Below the pieces are notes generated by a model. That model worked only from the letters and a program-made list of their open reading frames with translations. It was not told the DNA's origin and ran no database searches. The position numbers and the translations under genes are program-made. 5,994 nucleotides of DNA, from the NCBI GenBank assembly GCA_022784805.1, contig JALFYG010000144.1, forward strand, positions 1 to 5,994. Direction: 5' to 3'. The DNA is from Spirochaetales bacterium. Lineage in GTDB: Bacteria > Spirochaetota > Spirochaetia > Sphaerochaetales > Sphaerochaetaceae. The first letter of the stretch is position 1. Each line of letters begins with the position of its first letter. Shown here piece after piece: positions 1-4,647 of this stretch.

Positions 1-847
1 TATTAGGATAAGCGCTATGCCATGCAACGGATGGAACAAAAGCTGTTTCTGACCATACCACCATATCGGGGTTTTCTTCCATGGCTTCCATGGTCAGACG
101 CTTGAGGTTCTCATAATTCTCTTTATATGTACTGTATCCACCCTTCCAAGTATCTGCCGAGTGCTGGATGGCTGCAATCCTCATGACTCTGTCAGGCTCT
201 TTGTTCTCCCACTTTCTCTTCACAAAAGCCCCGCCTATCCAAGTGGAGGCAAGGATAAGGATAGAAAAAAGGAAATCCCACTTGTTCCTTCTCCAATCCT
301 TTTCATAGAGACACTCTGAGACTATGACCTGAGGAAAGACCAGAATCAAATCCAAGCCCCAGATTCCTGTTACGCTTACTATCTGGATAAGAGATGTGTA
401 GTTATGTAGGGCCGAAGCTATATTTCCATAGGGATAAGCAAGGAATCCCTGCTGCGTCAGATAAAGGTATGCCGAGTATAAAAGGGCTCCCAATAAGCTA
501 TAGTGACGCTTCAGGAGTTTTTTCGAAAACTTTATACATACAAAAAGAAGAGCATATTGGACACATTCCAATATCGGGGCTATCAAAATAGCCAGAGGGT
601 GGAATGTCTCAAGCCAATAGTTATAGAAAAGATAGAATAAGAATCCATAGAAAGCACCATATAGCCATACTGTGCTCCACTTGCTTCTCCAGATTACATA
701 GAAGACAGGAATAAGATAGAAGAACGCAAGGAAAGGAAGCCCGTCTTCAATATATTTGGAAGGAAAAGCAAGTGATGCAATAAAAGCAGAGAATCCCAAG
801 ATGATCAGATCAAGAATGAAATTGAATACTTTCTTTAAAAAAGACAA
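1..847 (-). CDS. lnt: Apolipoprotein N-acyltransferase Lnt, N-terminal 282 residues (runs off the left edge)
   Basis: Lnt is an inner-membrane enzyme that moves an acyl chain from phospholipid to the N-terminal Cys of apolipoproteins, the last step of lipoprotein maturation. My translation is open from a TTG at 847 to base 1. Residues 1-210 are mostly hydrophobic with several membrane helices and the Lnt-type stretch around 'QGFLAYPYGN' (about 133-142). The nitrilase-like domain begins near Met222 ('MRIAAIQHSADTW') and reaches 'VVWSETAFVPS', in which Glu267 is the expected catalytic Glu; the Lys and Cys of the triad lie outside the window. No ATG precedes the membrane part, because an in-frame TAG lies 10 codons upstream. 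The TTG has GGAGGG 7 nt before it. The ROK gene lies 66 bp upstream on the same strand, so co-transcription is possible. Family identity is firm; the start is probable. Confidence 0.9.
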   Translation of the reverse strand, partial: MSFLKKVFNFILDLIILGFSAFIASLAFPSKYIEDGLPFLAFFYLIPVFYVIWRSKWSTVWLYGAFYGFLFYLFYNYWLETFHPLAILIAPILECVQYALLFVCIKFSKKLLKRHYSLLGALLYSAYLYLTQQGFLAYPYGNIASALHNYTSLIQIVSVTGIWGLDLILVFPQVIVSECLYEKDWRRNKWDFLFSILILASTWIGGAFVKRKWENKEPDRVMRIAAIQHSADTWKGGYSTYKENYENLKRLTMEAMEENPDMVVWSETAFVPSVAWHSAYPN

Positions 848-854
848 AACACCA

Positions 855-860
855 CCCTCC
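855..860 (-). promoter_or_regulatory. Shine-Dalgarno that fixes the TTG start of lnt
   Basis: The minus strand reads GGAGGG seven nucleotides before TTG at 847-845. With no in-frame ATG between the upstream TAG and the membrane helices, this site supports a TTG initiation codon. Confidence 0.7.
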
Positions 861-913
861 GAAGAACCATTCTACTCTATCACCCAAGTGAATTTATGTG
901 GAAATAGTGTTTT

Positions 914-2137
914 CTATTCCATGAAAAGCTGAAGATTGTCACGAATCGCTGCAGCTGACGCACCCAAGGCACCATTAAACTCATCGCTCTTTACATAGGA
1001 GAGGTCATAGTCAAGGATAGAGTTCCATGAAAGCTTATTCTCAAGTAATTCTTCAAAGATTTTCTTGTTCTCTTCCCTTTCAAAGATCCTGCACTCCACT
1101 ACCACACAGTCCGGTTTGACAAAGTTGTTTACGTTGGCTATGGCAAGAGAAAGATACTCCAAGGCCTCTCTGATTATTCTGTCGCTCTCTTCATCCCCCA
1201 TTTCCATTGCATTCAATACATCAGAAATAGTGAGAGGATGAGAAGCAGAGAGGGATGCGAGAATTGGACTTCTTCCCTCTTTCACGGCCCTTTCTGCTTC
1301 CCTCAGTATGGCGTTCTCACTTGAATAAGACTCCAAGCATCCATGGTTTCCACACTCACACTCCGGTCCTATCGGATTAACAACCATGTGACCGACTTCA
1401 CCCTCGCCCACAATTGTTCCAAAGTGATTTCTCAAGGAGAATACCAAAGGGCACTTAATACCTGTTCCCAAGTACATATATGCAGCGTGGTCTGCACCTT
1501 TGAACACGGAGTTTTCAAAGAGGCTGGATCTATAGACTCTGGCACAAGTATTGTTGACGATACTGATCATGCCGCTGTATCCAGTGGCTTTGATGACATC
1601 TTCCCTGGTATTCTTATTCTTCCACTTAAAACGAGGATGAATCTCCAAGACTCCTTTCTTGGAATCAATGATTCCAGGAAGACAGAATCCAAGACCTGTA
1701 ATGTCTTCCCAAGTCATTGAACACTCTTCAAGAAGTGTTGACGTCAAGTCACAAGCTTCCTTAAGGGAACCTTCATAGTCATCATGGAAAGTCTTGACAC
1801 TCTTCTTGGCTATTACATTTCCCTTTAAATCTACAATCACAGCGTATGATGCGTGACGTCTCATTTCGACACCCATGAAGAGTCTGGAAGAGGGGTTAAT
1901 GTCCACAAGCATGGTCTTCCTGCCTCTTCCTGAGGATGGAGAACCATCACTCTCTTCTATCAGAAGACCATCTTCCAGCATCAATGAGATATTTGTAGTT
2001 ATTGTAGGAAACGTCAGATCAAGACGCTTTGAAATATCGAGACGAGAAATAGGGCCAAACTTATAGATGGCTTCACGTATTAAAGCCTGATTGGTCACCT
2101 TAATTCTTGGAAGGTTGTTACCCTTTATTTCTGACAT
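914..2137 (-). CDS. ROK-family transcriptional regulator (NagC/Mlc/XylR type)
   Basis: The 407-residue protein has the two-part plan of ROK repressors. Residues 12-62 form a winged helix-turn-helix ('GPISRLDISKRLDLTFPTI' holds the recognition helix region), followed by a basic 'GRGRK' linker (70-74). A ROK sugar-kinase-like fold then runs from about 86 to the end. The zinc signature is intact: His250 in 'GEGEVGH' and Cys260, Cys262 and Cys267 in 'CECGNHGCLE'. Kinase features are eroded: the phosphate loop near 88-96 reads 'MGVEMRRHA' rather than DxGxT, and the usual catalytic Asp of the ND motif is absent in 'VNNTCAR' (194-200). This argues for a sugar-sensing regulator, not a kinase. The ATG has GAGG (2145-2148) 7 nt upstream. 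The effector and target genes cannot be told from sequence; lnt downstream is not an obvious sugar-pathway target. Confidence 0.92.
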   Translation of the reverse strand: MSEIKGNNLPRIKVTNQALIREAIYKFGPISRLDISKRLDLTFPTITTNISLMLEDGLLIEESDGSPSSGRGRKTMLVDINPSSRLFMGVEMRRHASYAVIVDLKGNVIAKKSVKTFHDDYEGSLKEACDLTSTLLEECSMTWEDITGLGFCLPGIIDSKKGVLEIHPRFKWKNKNTREDVIKATGYSGMISIVNNTCARVYRSSLFENSVFKGADHAAYMYLGTGIKCPLVFSLRNHFGTIVGEGEVGHMVVNPIGPECECGNHGCLESYSSENAILREAERAVKEGRSPILASLSASHPLTISDVLNAMEMGDEESDRIIREALEYLSLAIANVNNFVKPDCVVVECRIFEREENKKIFEELLENKLSWNSILDYDLSYVKSDEFNGALGASAAAIRDNLQLFME

Positions 2138-2166
2138 TCACTCGCCTCGTGTATTTTATAAAGAGA

Positions 2167-2195
2167 ATAATAATCCTCAAAACATAACAAAACAA
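2167..2195 (-). promoter_or_regulatory. Probable sigma-70 promoter of the ROK gene
   Basis: The minus strand carries TTGTTT (2190-2195), a 17-nt spacer, then TATTAT (2167-2172). Transcription would start near 2160, giving a leader of about 23 nt that includes the GAGG at 2145-2148. The fit is good, but the region is AT-rich, so other pairings exist. Confidence 0.5.
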
Positions 2196-2245
2196 CAACA
2201 TAAGAGCTACACTTTTCAATTATCTGTCTGTTTTCTGACTTTCAC

Positions 2246-2257
2246 CTATGTACATAG
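2246..2257. promoter_or_regulatory. Perfect 12-bp palindrome upstream of the ROK gene
   Basis: CTATGTACATAG is its own reverse complement. It lies about 50 bp upstream of the predicted -35 box of the ROK promoter, where an autoregulatory or neighbour-regulator operator could sit. No second copy was noticed in the window. Short palindromes also arise by chance. Confidence 0.3.
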
Positions 2258-2328
2258 ACTCAGTGATAAAATATGGAGGAGAAGGTCTTAGAGATTATTC
2301 TTTAGGGCTTAAGATTTGCCACTTCGGT

Positions 2329-2345
2329 AAACAATCTTATTGTTT
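2329..2345. repeat. Inverted repeat AAACAAT-CTT-ATTGTTT
   Basis: Seven-base perfect arms flank a 3-nt spacer. It lies just past the T-tract of the terminator at 2351-2392 and about 130 bp upstream of the ROK promoter's -35 box. AT-rich dyads of this general kind serve as ROK operators in other bacteria, but position and sequence do not prove that here. Confidence 0.3.
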
Positions 2346-2350
2346 CATTC

Positions 2351-2392
2351 AAAAAACTCCCGCCCTTCATCTGGTGACACAGTGAAGCGGGA
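2351..2392 (-). terminator. Intrinsic terminator of the minus-strand small unit
   Basis: Reading the minus strand, TCCCGC-TTCA-CTG (2392-2380) pairs with CAG-TGAA-GCGGGA (2373-2358), with small bulges (T at 2370, GG at 2364-2365) and a 6-nt loop. A run of six T (2356-2351) follows one base later. This is a strong Rho-independent terminator in that direction. The plus strand lacks a T-tract after the hairpin. It would end the transcript that carries the small ORF at 2479-2716. Confidence 0.8.
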
Positions 2393-2408
2393 ATAATCTT
2401 TCTACTTT

Positions 2409-2450
2409 ACTGAGGTAACCACCGTCTATTCGGTAGCACCTACCTTCAGT
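2409..2450. other. Long imperfect hairpin, function unknown
   Basis: Outer arms ACTGAGGTA and TACCTTCAGT pair with one bulged base. Inner arms ACCG and CGGT close a 6-nt loop, with an asymmetric internal loop between them. It lies 28 bp beyond the stop of the small minus-strand ORF and just before that unit's terminator, so it may be a 3'-UTR element or part of a small RNA. On the plus strand six T (2460-2465) start 9 nt after the stem, which is too far for a good terminator. I do not recognise a riboswitch class. Confidence 0.4.
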
Positions 2451-2478
2451 CTAAGTATGTTTTTTATTCCGTCAATGT

Positions 2479-2700
2479 TCACCCATCACCATGTTGGTTT
2501 GAGGAATATTCATTGAGTAGTAGTTTAAGAGAGATAAAGCTTTTAAGCATCTTTAAAAGAGAAACCTTCCCAAGATGTCTCGAGAAGGCCTCAATGATTA
2601 TGTTGATACTTTTCTTATACTTTACCCTCGACAGATAGATCTCCCCTTCTTTACAGGAAACGATCAAAGCTAGGAGTATTAGCACCACTGTAATGGCCAT
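2479..2700 (-). CDS. Small lipoprotein-like ORF, probably frameshifted at its start
   Basis: This 73-residue reading frame begins 'MAITVVLILLALIVSC', a hydrophobic segment ending in a lipobox-like I-V-S-C, followed by a Lys-rich tail with no family I recognise. The only good ribosome-binding site (GGAGG at 2723-2727) lies 6 nt before another ATG at 2716, whose codons Met-Lys-Lys-Gly are in the wrong frame. Removing one A from the six-A run (2708-2713) would fuse them into 'MKKGFMAITVVLILL', a textbook lipoprotein signal peptide. So the gene may be decayed, phase-variable, frameshifted in translation, or carry a sequencing error. If Met at 2700 is used, only AAGGGA 3 nt upstream could serve as a binding site. 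A promoter and terminator flank it. Low confidence that a functional protein is made. Confidence 0.4.
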   Translation of the reverse strand: MAITVVLILLALIVSCKEGEIYLSRVKYKKSINIIIEAFSRHLGKVSLLKMLKSFISLKLLLNEYSSNQHGDG

Positions 2701-2716
2701 GAATCCCTTTTTTCAT
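2651..2716 (-). other. 21-codon leader ORF with strong Shine-Dalgarno, out of frame with the lipoprotein ORF
   Basis: ATG at 2716 has GGAGG 6 nt upstream, the strongest initiation site in the region. It encodes Met-Lys-Lys-Gly and 17 further residues to a TAA at 2651, overlapping the 73-residue frame by +1. The Lys-Lys start fits a signal-peptide n-region, so I read this as the true start of the small lipoprotein cut off by a one-base change. A real leader peptide that couples translation is the alternative. Confidence 0.4.
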
Positions 2717-2733
2717 GATTGTCCTCCATCTAT

Positions 2734-2749
2734 AACCAAAACTTTGGTT
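2734..2749. promoter_or_regulatory. Candidate TetR-family operator: AACCAAA-AC-TTTGGTT
   Basis: Perfect 7-bp arms with a 2-bp spacer. It covers the predicted start point (about 2748) of the minus-strand promoter at 2755-2784, a classic repression position. It lies about 100 bp upstream of the divergent TetR gene's predicted -35 box. Assignment to that regulator is by proximity only. Confidence 0.5.
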
Positions 2750-2754
2750 TCGAT

Positions 2755-2784
2755 ATTATAACAGCTAGATGGAAATATAAAACA
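2755..2784 (-). promoter_or_regulatory. Promoter of the small minus-strand unit
   Basis: The minus strand has a perfect TATAAT (2755-2760). The -35 is weak: TGTTTT at 2779-2784 with an 18-nt spacer, or GTTTTA with 17. Transcription starting near 2748 would give a leader of about 30 nt before the strong ribosome-binding site and run to the terminator at 2351-2392. Confidence 0.55.
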
Positions 2785-2790
2785 TTTCCA
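2770..2790. repeat. Inverted repeat TGGAAAT-N7-ATTTCCA
   Basis: Perfect 7-bp arms with a 7-bp spacer cover the -35 area of the minus-strand promoter. Together with the dyads at 2734-2749 and 2868-2882 it makes three different dyads within 150 bp of the divergent region. It could bind a dimeric regulator other than the neighbouring TetR protein. Confidence 0.35.
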
Positions 2791-2849
2791 CTTTGCTAAC
2801 TCTTTTTAAATCACGAGCGTTTCTTTTTTATCTTTCTTCACTAATACTA

Positions 2850-2878
2850 TTGACAATTCCTCTCAAAATGAACATTGT
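2850..2878 (+). promoter_or_regulatory. Candidate promoter of the TetR operon
   Basis: A consensus TTGACA (2850-2855) is followed after 17 nt by CATTGT (2873-2878), a poor -10. TATTAT at 2882-2887 is better but has a 26-nt spacer. With CATTGT the transcript would begin at about 2885, essentially at the ATG at 2886. Confidence 0.35.
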
Positions 2879-2882
2879 TCAT
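2868..2882. promoter_or_regulatory. Candidate TetR autoregulatory operator: ATGAAC-ATT-GTTCAT
   Basis: Perfect 6-bp arms and a 3-bp spacer overlap the presumed -10 of the TetR operon and end 3 bp before the chosen ATG. A GAAC/GTTC core resembles sites bound by many TetR-family repressors (from memory, not searched). This is the likeliest autoregulatory site. Confidence 0.5.
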
Positions 2883-2885
2883 ATT

Positions 2886-3413
2886 ATGATGAATGCTGCC
2901 ACTAACAAAGACAAAATCTTGGAGGCTTCAAGGAAAGAAGCTCTTGAAAAGGGGCTTGAGAATATTGGGATGAGAGAGATTGCCGCAGCGTCTTCCATTG
3001 CACTGGGCACTCTCTACAATTACTTTCCCAATAAAGACGCCCTCATCCTCTCCACTATCTCATCCATTTGGAAGGAAGCTTTGGAAAGCTTGACGGCGGA
3101 ATATGATTTCGGGAAAGCAATCGACAATGTTTATAAAGCCATTTTAAGAGTAGATGACACTTATTCAGGTTTTCTTTCTACACACGCATCCATGCTCAAG
3201 GGTAAGAGCAAGGGAAGAGAGGAAATGGTGGAGACACAGAATAAATTGAAAGAGTATCTTCTCTCATCCATGGATCCTATGATGAGGGAGAAGATCAAGA
3301 AGAGCATGAATGAAGATGAGTTTATGGAATTCATACTCATCAACATAATCATCTCTGCAATGAAAAAAGACGAACCAAAAGTATTAAAAACTATAGTTTC
3401 AAATCTATTTTGA
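2886..3413 (+). CDS. TetR/AcrR-family transcriptional regulator
   Basis: Numbered from ATG 2886 the protein has 175 residues, slightly short for the family. Residues 6-53 are the TetR DNA-binding domain: helix 1 'NKDKILEASRKEALEKG', then 'GMREIAAASSIALGTLYNYFPNKDAL', with the hallmark LYNYF recognition-helix end. The rest is the variable ligand-binding/dimer domain, so the inducer cannot be read. An upstream TTG at 2793 or ATG at 2868 is possible, but the added residues are a hydrophobic run foreign to TetR proteins and cover the candidate promoter. No start has a Shine-Dalgarno. The stop codon overlaps the AAGGAG of the next gene, so the regulator leads a three-gene operon that it probably controls, along with the divergent unit. 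Confidence 0.88.
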   Translation: MMNAATNKDKILEASRKEALEKGLENIGMREIAAASSIALGTLYNYFPNKDALILSTISSIWKEALESLTAEYDFGKAIDNVYKAILRVDDTYSGFLSTHASMLKGKSKGREEMVETQNKLKEYLLSSMDPMMREKIKKSMNEDEFMEFILINIIISAMKKDEPKVLKTIVSNLF

Positions 3414-3423
3414 AGGAGCAAAT

Positions 3424-4086
3424 ATGAGAGCAATCTTTGAAACAGCCTTCGATGCAGTATATTTGGTATCTGTAATCACAATAGGCATTTTGATAGTGAA
3501 GAAAGCCAAGGGAGAGAAGCAATACCTCTTATTTGGTCTAATGGCAATAGTATTGGGAGCAGGAGACTCCTTCCATCTTGTTCCAAGAGCAATCGCGCTC
3601 TGCACAACAGGTCTCGAAAGTTATAGAAATGCATTGGGAATCGGGAAACTCATCACTTCCGTTACTATGACTCTTTTCTATGTTCTTCTTTACTGCGTTT
3701 GGTGCTTGAGATACAAAAAGGAAAGAAAGTGCATAACTATCACGGTGTGGGTACTTTCTTTATTGAGAGTCATCCTTTGCTTGATGCCTCAAAATAATTG
3801 GACAGGAGAGAATCCTTCTCTATCCTGGGGAATCATAAGAAACATTCCTTTCCTCTTCCTGGGACTCTTGATCATCTATCTATTCTATATTGAAGCAAAA
3901 AGAAACAACGACAAGGATTTCAAGTATCTCTATCTCACAGTAGTCTTAAGCTTCGCCTTCTATATTCCCGTTGTTCTTTTTGCTGACACTTACCCTGTTA
4001 TCGGAATGCTTATGGTTCCAAAGACACTAGCTTATGTATGGACAGTATTAATCGGGTTTAACGCCCAAAGGAGAAATACAAAATGA
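3424..4086 (+). CDS. Seven-helix membrane protein, uncharacterised
   Basis: The 220-residue protein has seven likely membrane helices, at about 7-26, 33-53, 72-95, 103-122, 137-157, 168-187 and 191-213. Basic loops (KKAKGEK, RYKKERK, EAKRNNDKDFK and the C-terminal QRRNTK) alternate, which puts the N-terminus outside and the C-terminus inside. Polar residues sit in the helices: Asp48 and His51 in 'GAGDSFHLVPR', and Lys200 in 'GMLMVPKTLAYVW' of helix 7. The loop before helix 5 carries 'MPQNNW' and 'IIRNIPF'. I recall similar unnamed proteins beside TetR and DUF2871 genes in Firmicutes, but I cannot name a family. AAGGAG (3413-3418) precedes the ATG by 5 nt, and the next gene overlaps by ATGA. 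A sensor, transport or redox role is open. Confidence 0.85.
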   Translation: MRAIFETAFDAVYLVSVITIGILIVKKAKGEKQYLLFGLMAIVLGAGDSFHLVPRAIALCTTGLESYRNALGIGKLITSVTMTLFYVLLYCVWCLRYKKERKCITITVWVLSLLRVILCLMPQNNWTGENPSLSWGIIRNIPFLFLGLLIIYLFYIEAKRNNDKDFKYLYLTVVLSFAFYIPVVLFADTYPVIGMLMVPKTLAYVWTVLIGFNAQRRNTK

Positions 4087-4499
4087 AGAAAAGTTTGAAC
4101 TATTCACTCTCCTACGCAATCCTAGCAATGGTTTGCGGAGTTTATTATAGAGAGTTCACAAAGTTTATGGGTTTTGACGGAGTGACAATGCTGTCAAAGG
4201 CACATCCTCACTTCTTTATCTTGGGAGCATTTCTTTTCTTGATCATCGCTCTCTTTTCCCAGTCATTGGATTTAGAGAAAGAGAAGACATTCCGTGTCTT
4301 TATGAGACTCTATAATATCGGATTACCACTGACTGTCTTGATGATGATCCTTAGAGGCACATTGGAAGTATTGGGAGCACCTATTTCAAAGGGCCTTAGC
4401 GCCTCCATCTCAGGAATAGCTGGAATCGGACACATTCTTACAGGTGTGGGATTTGTCCTATTGCTTCTTTCCTTAAAGAAAGCAGATAAGAAGAACTGA
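4083..4499 (+). CDS. DUF2871-family membrane protein
   Basis: The 138-residue protein has four predicted membrane helices, at about 8-25, 42-60, 75-91 and 108-131. It matches my memory of DUF2871: an N-terminal 'GVYYREFTKF', 'KAHPHFFILGAFLFLI' with His41 and His43 at the start of helix 2, and 'GIAGIGHILTGVGFVLL' with His117 near the start of helix 4. The family has no known function. Paired membrane histidines in an HxH next to a Gly-rich helix recall metal- or haem-binding membrane proteins, but this is only a resemblance. The ATG overlaps the upstream stop (ATGA), and AAAGGAG (4067-4073) lies 9 nt upstream, so it is translationally coupled to the seven-helix protein and likely works with it. 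An intrinsic terminator follows directly. Confidence 0.85.
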   Translation: MKKSLNYSLSYAILAMVCGVYYREFTKFMGFDGVTMLSKAHPHFFILGAFLFLIIALFSQSLDLEKEKTFRVFMRLYNIGLPLTVLMMILRGTLEVLGAPISKGLSASISGIAGIGHILTGVGFVLLLLSLKKADKKN

Positions 4500-4500
4500 T

Positions 4501-4534
4501 TAAAGGCGGAGCAATCCGCCTTTATTACATTTTT
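4501..4534 (+). terminator. Intrinsic terminator of the TetR/7TM/DUF2871 operon
   Basis: TAAAGGCGGA and TCCGCCTTTA form a perfect 10-bp stem around a GCAA (GNRA-type) tetraloop, followed by TTACA and five T. It begins 2 bp after the DUF2871 stop codon. The T-tract is set back by five bases, but the stem is strong. Confidence 0.88.
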
Positions 4535-4559
4535 AGTTAGATGACACTAATAATTACTT

Positions 4560-4572
4560 ACTCTATCAGAGT
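4560..4572. repeat. Short inverted repeat ACTCT-ATC-AGAGT
   Basis: Perfect 5-bp arms with a 3-bp spacer, 40 bp upstream of the -35 of the transporter promoter. It could be a regulator site, but arms this short are expected by chance now and then. Confidence 0.2.
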
Positions 4573-4611
4573 TTGTCTCTACTAATTTTCACTCTTTTTG
4601 GAACTTTGTTA

Positions 4612-4640
4612 TTGCCATTGACCACCACGTGGAATAGAAT
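4612..4640 (+). promoter_or_regulatory. Promoter of the cation diffusion facilitator gene
   Basis: TTGCCA (4612-4617), a 17-nt spacer and TAGAAT (4635-4640) each match consensus at five of six positions. Transcription would begin near 4647, at or one base before the ATG at 4648, implying a leaderless mRNA. No Shine-Dalgarno is visible upstream of that ATG. Confidence 0.6.
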
Positions 4641-4647
4641 TTCGCCT

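Larger units (their letters stand above)
2138..2478. other. Intergenic region without a gene
   Basis: This gap holds, in order, the ROK ribosome-binding site and promoter (2145-2195), a 12-bp palindrome (2246-2257), a 7-bp-arm inverted repeat (2329-2345), a minus-strand intrinsic terminator (2351-2392) and a second hairpin (2409-2450). A GGAGGAG run at 2276-2282 on the plus strand precedes no usable start codon. I see no convincing protein gene here. Confidence 0.6.

Noticed and set aside
73..98. Repeated CCATGG-type direct repeat
   Set aside because: It simply reflects two Met-Glu codon pairs ('TMEAMEE') in Lnt.
394..591. 65-residue plus-strand ORF
   Set aside because: It lies antisense to the well-supported lnt reading frame and shows no family motif or ribosome-binding site.
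900..920. Stem-loop over the ROK stop codon (GGAAATAG / CTATTCC) as a terminator
   Set aside because: Only seven AT-rich pairs with a bulge and no T-tract on the minus strand, so it is unlikely to stop transcription into lnt.
1343..1720. 125-residue plus-strand ORF
   Set aside because: Antisense shadow of the ROK gene, whose zinc motif and fold signatures are unmistakable.
2274..2306. Tiny plus-strand ORF overlapping a GGAGGAG run
   Set aside because: Ten codons only; its ATG abuts the purine run with no binding site ahead of it, and nothing suitable starts after it.
2705..2716. Programmed -1 frameshift at the A-run plus G (A-AAA-AAG-like heptamer)
   Set aside because: The codon phase is AAA-AAA-GGG, not the phase required for the slippery heptamer, and the needed shift is +1.
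2793..2867. N-terminal extension of the TetR protein from TTG 2793, giving a membrane anchor
   Set aside because: No binding site precedes the TTG, the hydrophobic run is what AT-rich non-coding DNA often encodes, and the candidate promoter TTGACA and operator lie inside it.
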